NCBI GenBank assembly: GCA_020698575.1 | Contig: CM036253.1 | Location: 33,161,719 to 33,225,718, forward strand | DNA: 64,000 nucleotides | Direction of reading: 5' to 3' | Origin: Bostrychus sinensis | Taxonomy: Eukaryota; Chordata; Actinopteri; Gobiiformes; Eleotridae | Shown here: positions 33,640 through 44,321 of the stretch, piece by piece | How the letters are laid out: each line of letters starts with the position of its first letter | Position numbering within the stretch: the first letter of the stretch is position 1 | The notes under the pieces: generated by a model | What the model was told of the DNA's origin: nothing | Database searches by the model: none | Seen by the model: the letters and a program-made list of their open reading frames with translations, nothing else | Translations under genes and position numbers: made by a program

Positions 33640-34339
33640 AAAAATTGAAGTTGCATACAGCCCCTCCCCTCTTCGTGTACAGCTGTGTTAGAGTCACTGT
33701 CACAGCTGACAGCACGCGACTCACAGAAGAGGAACGAGAGGCAGAAACAGAGCAGAAGTGTGGGGAAAGCAGGAAAGCAACAACTCATGCTCTCAGAATA
33801 CCCCTGACTTATTAAATTTACCTTATTAAAGTCTACATTTTTGTTTTGCTAACTTTTTCTGGGCACACACGCTGTCCCAACAGAGCACAGTGTCCCAGTG
33901 TTTCAGTCCTTTTTTCTTCAAATTCGTCTGTATATTTCGAGCGTTACAAAGCGGTTGAGAGGTTTGAAGCCAGACAGGGAGACGAAAGGCAAGGCATGGC
34001 GGTGTGAACACTGTGAATAAATGCAGAGTTCAACCTCGATGAAGTGGGGAGCTCTGAGGAACCACTAGATCCAATAGAACCAAAATTCTCACGCTTATTC
34101 TATTGTGACATTTATAAACGTGATTAATAGCATAAACGGCTAATCCTGACATCCCTATCTGGGACAGGTTTGCCTTGGGAAGCCCAGGAGCATTTAAACC
34201 CCGACAAATAGTGAGTGCAGTAGTTTTCACAGCCTTTTAAACAGCAGTGAGCCCACACATATTCGAGTATAACTGTGAGTGAAGCAGTGAAACAGACTGA
34301 GCTAATCACTGCCAGCCTCTTAACTGCAGCAGGAGTAAC
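33640..34339. other. unassigned sequence
   Basis: Nothing recognised. Confidence 0.5.
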
Positions 34340-34690
34340 CTTTTAGAGCCTCGGTTCGGACGGCGGCGGTGGCAGAGTGGTGGCTTTTTAACAAGATGGA
34401 GACCGATGGAAATGAAGCGGTGATTATTGTGGCTCTTACTGGCTTTTAACAGGGGCATTATGCCAAACATTACGGCCCCGGAGTCTCTCTCTGAGGGGCC
34501 GTAGCGCTCGCTGACTCCGGACTGGACCTGGAGAGTGGAGCGCGGAGGTTCAGAGAGACTGGAGGTTTATTATGGGGCAGAGGGAGTTTAATACAAGGGC
34601 TGTATCAGGAGGTAACCGTGGTAACACATGGGCCACACCTCCACCAAAGCACGTGTATGTGTAGAGACGGTACTCTGCTGGAGTAAAATA
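34340..34690. other. candidate conserved non-coding block
   Basis: GC-richer and repeat-free, with a perfect X-box at 34612-34625 and unusual balanced composition around GTGATTATTGTGGCTC. No exon supported. Confidence 0.35.
34612..34625. promoter_or_regulatory. RFX X-box motif
   Basis: GTAACCGTGGTAAC is an exact match to GTNRCCNNRGYAAC, outside any recognised repeat. Confidence 0.45.
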
Positions 34691-34745
34691 GAGCTTTTCC
34701 AGGGTAGCTCCAGGTTTTGTCTTATTCAATTCAAGAACTTTTTAA

Positions 34746-35227
34746 CCCTGTAAAGCCTGACATATCAAAAAAATAGCCAGAAAATTCAAATTTTTTGGAA
34801 ATGAGATGTTTATTAACCCTTTTATGAAAAAAAAATCCATATCATTTTGTTTCTGAGATTTTTTTTTGTATCACATATGATACATTGGGCGATTTTGGCA
34901 ACTTTTTGCTCATGACAATGTTAACTTTAGATACAAAAACATTTCACAGAACTGGTAGTTCCTCTGTATTAGGCTTTAAAATAAAACCTTCAGGTGTCAG
35001 AGTAGTATAAAAATTTAATTAGTGTAAAATTAATGCAGATTATTGTTCTTTTGCCATTGATCCTGGCATTAAATTTTACTCTAAGCGGCATTAAAAAGTC
35101 TTAAAACGGTCTTAAATTTCACAAGGCAAAACCTGGAACCACCCGGGTGGTGTTTTATTGATCGTTTTGATAAATTAGAGGTCTCAGAAACTTGAGTAGC
35201 AAATATGATACAAATGGTTTTATAGGG
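34746..35227. mobile_element. piggyBac-like element nested in family X
   Basis: CCCTGTAAAGCC at the left and GGTTTTATAGGG at the right are inverted ends starting CCCT, flanked by TTAA on both sides (34742-34745 and 35228-35231). This is the piggyBac pattern. At 482 bp it codes for nothing. Confidence 0.78.
34940..35152 (-). mobile_element. family X, inner inverted copy inside the piggyBac-like element
   Basis: On the minus strand it reads GGGTGGTTCCAGGTTTTGCC, then TTTTAAGACTTTTTAATGCC and AAATTTAATGCCAGGATCAA. This follows the outer copy block for block, including CTACTCTGACA further in. Confidence 0.75.
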
Positions 35228-35913
35228 TTAAGACTTTTTAATGTCACTTAGAATGAAATTTAATGCCAGGATTGCCAGCAAAACAAAAGTAATCTGTATG
35301 AAATGAACACAAATTAAATGCTTGTCCTACTCTGACAGCCAAGTGTTTTCTTTTAAAATACTAATAAAATGGAACTAACAGTTCAGCATTAAAACAAATC
35401 CTCAAAATGAATCAGATTTTTCACTGATAAAAGTTCTTGAATATATATTTTTGCAACATTATGCAACCCATAGAAATAGTAGACATGTAACAAAAGCTGT
35501 TGGAAACTTACAAACTAAAGGCACAATCTAGTGGGTGATTTAAAACATTTTTAAACAATTTATAATAGAATTTAGTGCCTAAGTCCAACTCACAAATAAG
35601 ACATACTGTACTCATCTGTTACTAGTTATGATGTATTACTTTAAAATAGTCAGTTTTGTTGACAAGGACAAGAATCTAGTTTGGACTGAACAATGATTTG
35701 TGTGATTAGTTTGATAAATGAAAAAGTTTATATATATTCACTATATCTATTACCAATGACACCAAAAAGACCTTTTTGAAATTTAAGAATGCTGAACGCT
35801 GAACAGAATTTAATGCCTGCCCATAAGATTTATTACTTTTAAGGCCTTGATTTTGACCACATCAAATTTAATACTTTTTTAATACTTTTAGGACTTTGGG
35901 GCTACCTTGTTTT

Positions 35914-36069
35914 TAGAGTACAGTGTTCTTTATCTAATCTATATGAGAACAATACAGTATATTCAACTTAAAGTAACGACAATGTTACTCAAGTAAAATT
36001 CAAACTACTCAACAGCGACATGTTTTAGCTTAATTGGTAGAACATGCAGCACATATACAGAGAGATTAT
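35914..36069. other. unassigned spacer
   Basis: Nothing recognised. Confidence 0.4.
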
Positions 36070-36530
36070 TCAATTCAATTCAATTTTATTTGTAAGTCCC
36101 AGTATCACAACAAAAGTCACCTCAAAAGGCTTCACAAACAGTTGATCAAACATAAACACACAATCAGACTTAACACACAATCAACACAAACAATAACTAC
36201 ACTAAACTAAACAGACCCAGGACTCTCCTGTCCTTAGACCTTCCTTCTCAGTAAGGAAAAACTCCTAAAAAACCCAGCTGTGGGGGAAAAAAAAGAAGAA
36301 ACCTTATGGAGCCCATATTGAAGGAGAGATCCTCTCCCAGGACGGACAGGCAATGCATCTAGGACTGTTAGTTCATTAGTTCATCTATAGGATCATAGAT
36401 CAGCTCTGTAAGGATTCATCCAGATGGGAGTGGGGTGAGGTAGGATGAGGAAGTCCATAGGATGCAGCAGGTGGGCCTCATCCACACAGGTGAGTGGGCC
36501 GAGGTAGATCTGGGAAATCGGTCGGGACAG
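36070..36530 (-). mobile_element. LINE-tail repeat
   Basis: Third copy of the repeat at 20001 and 58141, with the CAATTCAATTCAATTTTATT start and the GTAAGGAAAAACTCCTAAAA, GGAGAGATCCTCTCCCAGGA and CATAGGATGCAGCAGGTGGG blocks. On the reverse strand the (TTGAA)n end is the 3' tail. Confidence 0.85.
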
Positions 36531-37000
36531 GAACACAGATGGGGTCAGCTAAACTACTAGCTAGACCACAGTTCGCCTTAGCACCAGGGGCAGACCCGGG
36601 TCCAGCAACAGCCAGCAGTGGTGAGCTCCAAGACGGTCCTGGAGAGACAGGTAGGATGAGTTTTGTCACAAATAAAGAACAGTTTTCGACTTTTGTACAG
36701 GCTAATGTTTGAGCAAACTTCAGATCGGCGCAGTTTGAATCCAGCACTAACAGATTTTTCTCCGCCTCGCAGACAGGAACTATCTTACGTACCGTTGCTG
36801 GCCGTGCATGTACGAGGACGCACCTGGGTCTGAGCATGGCTTATCCCAGTCCAGGCTCGCCAGGCCCCAGTCTGAGTGGTCTGAGCGTAGCCTGCCCTCC
36901 AGGGACATGCCTGGGGAACGCACTTTCCAGAGACACCTGCAGCCACAGCAAATGCACCCGGACTCAATAGAGAAAGGTAGGGGCCCGAACATGTCAAGGT
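36531..37000 (-). other. GC-rich segment with open minus-strand frames
   Basis: Minus-strand frames of 119, 74 and 70 codons overlap here, and GC content exceeds both sides. The minus strand also shows a donor-like GTACGTAAG (about 36794-36786) and an acceptor-like CTGTCTCTCCAG (about 36657-36646). I recognise no protein family. It could be the 5' part of the adjacent repeat or a retrocopied exon. Confidence 0.3.
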
Positions 37001-37440
37001 ACAAAAAATACTGCTTTGGCCTTTTTTGGCGTCAACACAGAGAGAGCCTTTACCTGCAACACTTTTTCTTATGTCTCTGAACTGTCCCTTTATTTATGGC
37101 TGTCTCTCAAAATATCTGTCCTATCTAAAACAAACAAACAAACAAAAAATAAAAACAAAAAAACAAACAAACTGAACTTAAACTGGTTCTACAGTGTAAC
37201 AAACGGTGAACTCTCAGACCTTGCTCTGAGCTGAAACCTTGCTTTATTTATTCTCAATAATTGTTTTTGTTCCCATGAGAATTCCCTATAGTCAGGTTCT
37301 TGTTTTGCATTGGTTGATCCAAACCAGTCTGACCAATCAGGGATCACTTCAGAGGCAACAAAAATCAGTTAGTAAAAACATAAATACTGCGCAACCCCTG
37401 TGTGACCCCAGCTTCGGTCCGACCTCACGCTCACCTCTGT

Positions 37441-37490
37441 GTCGCCATGGTTACACGGGAGTTCACGCAGCGACCTGTTGTCATGGAGAC
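37441..37490. promoter_or_regulatory. two X-box-like motifs
   Basis: GTCGCCATGGTTAC (37441-37454) and GTTGTCATGGAGAC (37477-37490) are near matches to the RFX X-box, 22 bp apart. Confidence 0.3.
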
Positions 37491-37588
37491 GCCATGGAGA
37501 CAGGAAGTAAACAGCGGGCTTCACTTCAGAGCGGACAAAGACTGGAGATATTATTCCTTATCACGACGAGCTGCTTTCTCTCACAGTC

Positions 37589-37601
37589 TGACCTCTGACC
37601 T
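37589..37601 (-). promoter_or_regulatory. DR1-type motif
   Basis: TGACCTCTGACCT; the reverse strand is AGGTCA G AGGTCA. Confidence 0.4.
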
Positions 37602-37964
37602 TTACCCCTGTCCTGACCTAATGCCCGGGGTCGCACAGAGGTCACACTCCTGCAGACTGTGCACTGTGTATTGAAATATTTACATGTGCAAAAAGGATAA
37701 AATACATTTAGAAGGTTTGCAGTAGCGGGTGTTGTGCTAATGTTGCTGCTAATGTGCTGTGTCCTTCAGCTTTTTTTTTTAATCCATAAAAATATGAATG
37801 TACCCATTGATCTATGTTATACACATGCTTTCTGTATGACTCCAACCATCTTAACCAGGCTATTATTCTTATAAATTATCTTTATTACAAACCCTAGATT
37901 GCATGGTGTATATGTTAAATATAGCAGGATCAGAGTTAGAAAAAACAAACAAACAAAAAACGCA

Positions 37965-37967
<3 letters not shown>

Positions 37968-38040
<73 letters not shown>
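37968..38040. repeat. (AC)n microsatellite
   Basis: About 36 pure AC units. Confidence 0.98.
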
Positions 38041-38043
<3 letters not shown>

Positions 38044-38259
38044 GAGGACCCTAAAACCATGCACAAAGGAATAAAGCCTTTATTTTGAGTTTTTAAAAGA
38101 GCATTTAATAAATGGATTACTAAATGCTTTTATAAAAGAAGAATTAATCCATTTAGGAAACAGTTTTCTAAATGTTTTTACAAACCTATTTTTTTTTAGT
38201 GTTGATTAACCTCTCCTTTTAGCTTTTCTGTGGTGTTCCTGGTTGTCCTGGCTAAACTA

Positions 38260-38903
38260 CAGTAAAATAAAAAGCAAAAGTACATCCACACACACCCAGA
38301 CAAGTGTGCACAGTATTTGTGCAAGAGAAACAAAAAACAAAAAAACATTCTGTTCAATTTTGCTCAAGCTGTTATACAACAAAGAACAATGAACCATCTC
38401 CATACGTTATTAACCACACAAAATATATAATTACGCATATGTTTGCAAGAAATTACAGTTAGTTTTATCCCGGAGAGTCCGAGTAATTAAGCAAACTCTT
38501 TCCCATTTGTCTTGAGTCTGATTCATAAAGCTCAGTTTCTCCAAATATATGACTGAAAACAGTTTGCTGAGCCAGTTTTTAAAAAGACAGTGCTGTAGAC
38601 AACTTTACAGTCCTTTAGAACGAGTCTTTTCGCAGTTATAGTGCCCATGAACATAGCTTTATGTTCGTCCAAAGGGAAATCCATGGAACTTAATGATGCT
38701 CCAAACAAAGTCTCTATCTGGAGAGAGTGGCCTTGAATAAACACCAGAGAAGAAAAGAAAAAAGAGAGAAGAAAAAAAATACATGTCCAAAACTTATAAA
38801 TCAAGGGACAGTCCCAAAATAAATGGAGCTGGGTATCTTCACCATTTTTACATTTGTCACAAGTCAAAGACACCGACTCATGAAGATGGCAACTGACAAC
38901 CAA
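38260..38903 (-). pseudogene. Tx1/L1-like LINE C-terminal remnant
   Basis: The minus-strand frame 38903-38532 contains SLTCDKCKNGEDTQLHLFWD followed by CPLIYKFW. This is the C-x2-C, H, C cluster followed by F-W typical of the C-terminal end of L1/Tx1-type ORF2. It is then followed by TLFGASL and ITAKRLVLKDCK (the A-K-R-L segment). Below 38532 lies probable 3' UTR. It is more intact than the copy at 32620, but RT and endonuclease are missing. Confidence 0.75.
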
Positions 38904-40652
38904 TCATCCACATTAGTTCTTCTACCGCTCCAGGAAGGAGAGCAGCACCAGCACCTGTAGAAATCACAGTGACATCATGTGACTCTCTGAGGAAGAGTCC
39001 AAACATGTCATGGTGTGAAAAGCACTGGTCTGATAAAAATTTGAAAAAAAAATTGTGGAAGACCAAATGAACCTCTTTGGAACAACTGACTATAAGTAAT
39101 ATCAGAGCCTGCTTGGAAATCATTAGCAAGTGTATCAACATTTAACCATTATATTTAATGTAGTAATCAGCGTCAATAATTAGCATATAAGCTAAAGGTG
39201 ACACAGTTTACATTTCCTAATTAGCTTTTTATAATTCAAGTGTTTATTGAGGTTTTTGACATGACCTCATGTTAAACATCTCTTATTATCAGATAAAGAA
39301 AAATAAAACAACTGCAAATGAAGGGCTTTTACAAAGTAAAATATCACACAAACATGAAACCAAAGTAAATATGTGGCCTGAAAGTAGCTGTGGAAATCCA
39401 TATAAGATAAATATCAGTAAAGAAATGATCAGGAATCGTCCTGCTGACTGACTGCTGTAGTAATGTAAGACCAAAAGTCCCCAAACTGATGCAGCAGTAC
39501 TATCCCTGCTATTTTTTTTTTTTTTTTTTTTTTTTTTGTGAAGCATTCATTACATTTCCTAATTTTATTGTTACGCCTGACAAGTATTTACAGAAATGTG
39601 TGACCACAATTGCCAGTGCTTGCTCAGATTTAACCCATCAGTCGCCACTAACCCTACGGTAATGTGCCCTACTGTAGCTTACAATCACACCTGGATGCTA
39701 ATAATTCAATATAAATTCTAACACTATACAATAACCATTTATTCCTGCTGTCTACAAACATTTACATTAATGTTTCTAATTTGCTCCCTAATAAAAATGA
39801 ATGGAAAAGAACCACTGTTGTGTCCAAGCTGTGTGCATCAGAATACATCACTCATGGAAGCGTCTACAGAGATACAAGCGGGACTGTCCCAAACTGACAA
39901 AAGCACATTCATTCAGCACCTGTAACCCTTTCTCTATAAAACACCAATATATGTATTTTTTATTTTTTACATTAGGCCTATATAGAGTATATATGTTTTT
40001 AAGTGTCACTATGATGAGGGTTCCTTTTCAGCCATAAACCTCACCACACTCCAATCCTAACTAACCAATAAGAGCTAGAAAAAAAGTGCCAATATTTTTA
40101 TCTTTATTTTACATATATGCTTACATCTATTATTTTTTTGACTTATATCTATTTTATTTATGTTTTTTATGTAATCATAAACTATAATTTAACACAAATT
40201 TGAAATTTATAAAATCAGAAACATAAAAAGTGTTGTGTTTACCCTGGTGTTATAATAATTCATGTATGAAAATAAATATAACAAATGTATAAAGGAATAC
40301 ACAAAATGCTTTTCTATAATATATACAAAATAAATAGTTAATACAAAACATATTATTATTATTTTAAAGCTGGATATTTATCATTCAGTGTTCATTGTTG
40401 ACAATCTTGAGATATTTTTGTCTGTCTACTGTTACATACAGGATCATTAAAAGCATTTTTTGGTTAAACCCTATTCATAATTTTCCACCCAAACCAGTGA
40501 TGAGTGAGTCTGCAGGCCTCCATATTGAGCTGGACAGTTATTACTCACATCATTTTGACAAACAATGAAGACATATGTCCCTGCTAACATCTGTTGATCT
40601 GACTGCTCTCTGTGTCCAGCCTGTGTGTGCTGCGTCTGACCTTTTCACCCCG

Positions 40653-40665
40653 TGACCTCTGACCC
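40653..40665 (-). promoter_or_regulatory. DR1-type motif
   Basis: TGACCTCTGACCC; the reverse strand is GGGTCA G AGGTCA. Confidence 0.4.
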
Positions 40666-41007
40666 CGCGCCCTGACCCTGGCCCACGGCGCTCTCTGACC
40701 TTGGCTCTTCTTTGGGCCTGATGGCTCAATCTCTGCACTGAGGAGACACTGTTAAATGGAGATATATGATTTTTTTTTTTTTTATTGTAGTCAATTAAAA
40801 TTCATCGTTTTACACAGAAACTAAATGCACTTGAAAAAATAAATAAATACACGTGTAAGATAAGGAATAACTCAAGCAATTTATGTTTTAAAATATTTAT
40901 TAAATAGTGTTAAAAAGCTGTTATAATGTTGAATAAGAAGGAATCTTAAAACCATTTACACAATGTTTGAGGGCTAAATACACACAGATCTGATGTTCTC
41001 TTAACAC

Positions 41008-41022
41008 ACAGCAGGTGGCGCC
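41008..41022 (+). promoter_or_regulatory. CTCF-like motif
   Basis: ACAGCAGGTGGCGCC is close to the CTCF core consensus (CCASYAGRKGGCR). Confidence 0.4.
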
Positions 41023-41603
41023 ACAACGCACTCTCTCCTCAGCTCCATAATGTCAGAGATCAGCAAAAACATCTTCTACATTCCACTTCCAATACAGTCT
41101 ATATTCTGTTGTGTCCTACGTGTGTGTGTGTAATGATACCAGAGTGAAGTGATGATGATAACTGATTAAAGACACTCCCATTGGCTGTTGAATTAGTGGC
41201 TGCTGAAGTAAGTAAGTGAGAGAGAATGTGTTTGCCATGGGAAAACAAAAATGGAAAAGATGTAAATAAAGTAAAACACAGGTAAAAAAAATAAATAAAT
41301 AACTACGCCACATAAGTCTAATGCTTCCCTTAAAGATGGAGGTTTAATGTGAGGTCTAATGTTAAGTTTTAATAAATAAAAAAGGAAATGAAGAAAGACA
41401 AGCTGTCAAACTTTTATTTGGCCTTCGAATACTGGAATTTCACAGACACTTTCATACACATACAGAACAAAATATATTTTCAACCACATTCCACTCTTTT
41501 ATAGCAATCTCAACACACAAAGATAGTTTTATTCCCATGCTTTTTGCAAGGTAGAAAAAAAAGGCCTCCAGTGAAATTGTATGTAATAATTGATCAAATA
41601 CAC

Positions 41604-42618
41604 AATTTCCCTTTATTTTGACGGTAGAACATAAGATTTCTTAGGTGTTCATCAAAAAAGTATTATATGTCAGGATTACTGTATGTCAAAAATATGTTGT
41701 TATAATGGGAGTCAATGGGCCTAAATGGGTCCCAAGGGCTTGCTGCTCCTGGTGGTTTAGGAGGGCCATCTGACCAAAAATTGTATTTCCCTTTATTTTG
41801 AAGGTAGAGGCTTAGACTTTTTAGGTGTTCATGTAAAAGAATTATATCAGGATTACAGTATGTCCAAAATATGTTGTTATAATGGGACTCAATGGGCCAA
41901 AATGGTTTTCGAGTGTCTGCTGCCCCAGGTGGAGGGCCATCTAACCAAAAACCTAATTTCCCTTTATTTTGAAAGTAAAAGCTTAGATTTATTAGGTTTG
42001 CATGAAAAAAATAAAAAATAAAAATAATATGTCAGCATTACAGTCAGGGATGTAGCATGAAATTCTGGGCCCTTTGTATTTACCATTTACCACTGGGCCC
42101 CATTGCTCATTTGATCTATATCTCTTAAACATTTTCCAGGCTTTTTGAGTTTTTTGAGGGCCCCTTCCTGCAGTGGGCCCTGGGTAAACAGTACCCCCCC
42201 CCCCCCTTCAGTTCAACGCCCCTGATTACAGTATGTCCAAATGTAGTTATAATGGGCCTGGATAGGTTCCGAGGGTCTGCTGCCTCTGGTGGTTTAGGGA
42301 GGCCATCTGACCAAAAACCCTTGAATTTAATTTCCCTAGAAGCTTAGATTTATTTAGTATTCATGGAAAAAACATTATTATATGTCAGGACTGCAGTATG
42401 TCAACATGTATTTATTATGGGAGTCAATGGGTCCCCAGGTCTGCTGCCCCTGGTGGTTTAGGGCGGGCCATCTGACTAAAAACCTAATACGCCTTTATTT
42501 TGAAGGTAGATGCTTTGATTTATTAGGTTTTCATGGAAAAAATATTATAATATATCAGCATTATTACAGTATGTCGAAACTATGTAGTTCTAATGGGAGT
42601 CAATAAGCCCAAATGCGT
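41604..42618. repeat. tandem array of five 140-190-bp units
   Basis: Units start near 41605, 41786, 41955, 42326 and 42487. Each has TTCCCTTTATTTTGAAGGTA, then TATTAGGTTTTCATG, ATTACAGTATGTC, TATAATGGGAGTCAATGGG and CTGCTGCCCCTGGTGG, ending CCATCTGACCAAAAACC. Unit 3 is enlarged by a 180-bp MITE, unit 4 lacks part of its start and unit 5 its end. Confidence 0.9.
42045..42224. mobile_element. hAT MITE inside tandem unit 3
   Basis: The ends are CAGGGATGT and CGCCCCTG. The 8-bp flanks ATTACAGT (42037-42044 and 42225-42232) are identical, and ATTACAGT occurs once in the uninterrupted neighbouring units, which proves the duplication. A poly-C run sits near the right end. Confidence 0.9.
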
Positions 42619-44060
42619 ACTTAAGTTAAAAAAGTGTATTAAAAATGCATATCTCCTGTTCCATACACCTTATAACAGAGGGGGTCATGGAATCCTAAAT
42701 ACAATAATAAAAATAAATTCTGGCCAAGTTTTATACGTGTAGCTTTTGAAATTACTGCTAAAAGTTGTTGATAAAGTTCTTCAAGTGCCAATAAAAATAG
42801 CCATATTTGTGTGCTACTTGGCCGCTTGTCTACTACTGTGGTCGATTGTGTATTCATGAGCCATCTAAACTTTTTAATTTAGCACAGCGTGTGTACAGTA
42901 GGAAGTCGGAGAGAGGAGACAGAGCAGGCTAATTAGCGGAGCATCGAGGAGGAGGGCTGTGCTAACGAGCTTTCCGCTGTCGTAAATGTGTGAGAGCGTT
43001 TATGAAATATTAATGAAATATTAACGAGAGCAGAGTGAGCCTGAGCAGACAGACTCCACGGCGCAGAGACAGGGCCTGACCTCTGACCTCAGACGTATGC
43101 CCAAAAGTATGCAGACGAGTGGCCATTTCAGCCCCATATGTCTTCGCTGACTGCTGTACAATAAGAATATAGTATAGCAGTGCAGAAAAGAACTTCAGTC
43201 TCAGCCAAAGAGGACTGTCAGCCAAAATAAATCGCACTAGGGACAACTTAAAGGCCCTCTTTAGGTACTATCCCGTCTCAGTCAGCCTTCTGTCCCATTT
43301 AGGTTGAGCAAGGGAGACAGCAAAAAGATGAACCACAAGAAAATGTGTAAAAAAAGTGCAGAAAGTGTCAGTTTTACAGCTCCAGAATGTGTGCTAATGT
43401 CAGGTAGATCTCAGTTTACACAGCCTATATTTGTCAAAGAAAACTAACAAACTTAAACGTGACTGAACTTGAAGAATACATTACTCAAATAATGACAAAG
43501 ATGCACCGTGGGTTTGTGGTTTACCCAGTACAAAAGTCATTGTCCATACAAAGGAGTGCAGTTTTGGTTCTTTTATTACATTTTTTGGCAGGCAAACAAC
43601 AAGCAAATGTGACAAAGGCCTATGCTTGTTCTATGCTTGTTGGATCTCCTGCCTGACTGCATGACTTTCTAGTAAAAAAAAAATAAAATAAAAATAAAAA
43701 AAATAGGTCCACCCAGGTGCATGTTGGTCCAACTGCACTGTTTTGCATTTATCCCCTAGGTGCCCATGATTTTACCCAATAGAAAAGAAATACTACAAAA
43801 AAAAATCATAAACAATGAAAAATATAAACTAAACAAATTACTATAAAAAGTAAACAACAGACAACAACAAACATTCTATAGAATAAACTGAAATAATAAT
43901 TAGAAAGAAGATAATAAATTAACTAATAAAAAAATCTAAACAGACAAATAGCTCCTACAGTCTTTAATGAGGAAGCACAGGTCAGAAAATCAGCATTAGC
44001 CGCCTTACTGCTACAGCTACAGCTCTGTGTTTCTCTATAGCAAGGCCATTTAACAGTCTA
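42619..44060. other. unassigned sequence with a candidate conserved block
   Basis: 42880-43060 is repeat-free, with CTAATTAGCGG and a doubled GAAATATTAA. The rest is AT-rich with no gene recognised. Confidence 0.4.
43077..43089 (-). promoter_or_regulatory. DR1-type motif
   Basis: TGACCTCTGACCT; the reverse strand is AGGTCA G AGGTCA. Confidence 0.4.
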
Positions 44061-44321
44061 TGTAGGTGCTTTTCCACTAGGCAGAATGGTACGAGACATG
44101 TCAGTACAGGACACCTTAGAACGGGTCGCCCCAAAACCTGATGGTATTTCCATGGCTCTGGGTTCAGAAGAGCCACGTCTGGTACATAAACACTGACTTC
44201 AACAAAACACAAAAGTAACAAAAGTTGTGTTAATAAATGAGAATAAAAAAATGTGCTTAAAACTCACTTTTAAAACATAAAGGCACTGGCAACATGTAAT
44301 AAAAAGACAAGCATATATTCT
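44061..44321. other. possible DNA-element end beside the minisatellite
   Basis: TAGGTGCTTTTCCACTAGGC followed by GGTACGAGAC resembles a terminus of fish hAT-like elements. The region 46640-46790 (GTGGAAACACCCCCAAACC) could be related. The link is weak. Confidence 0.25.

Larger units (their letters stand above)
34697..35913 (+). mobile_element. DNA element (family X), outer copy, interrupted
   Basis: The left terminus AGGGTAGCTCCAGGTTTTG and the right terminus CTTTGGGGCTACCTTG are imperfect inverted ends. The internal sequence TTTTTAA...GACTTTTTAATG is split at TTAA by a piggyBac-like insertion. After removal it aligns with the inner copy at 34940-35152. Superfamily not assigned. Confidence 0.6.
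37001..37967. other. unassigned sequence
   Basis: AAAC-rich runs at 37126-37170. 37380-37620 is GC-richer with X-box-like and DR1 motifs. No exon supported. Confidence 0.5.
38904..41603. other. long unassigned AT-rich stretch
   Basis: No gene recognised. Contains poly-T (39511-39537), a GC-richer patch at 40600-40720 with a DR1 motif, and a CTCF-like site at 41008. The minus-strand frame at 39141-38878 has no recognised domain. Confidence 0.5.

Noticed and set aside
37869..38088. Cys-Val and His-Thr repeat ORFs
   Set aside because: (CA)n microsatellite translated in several frames.
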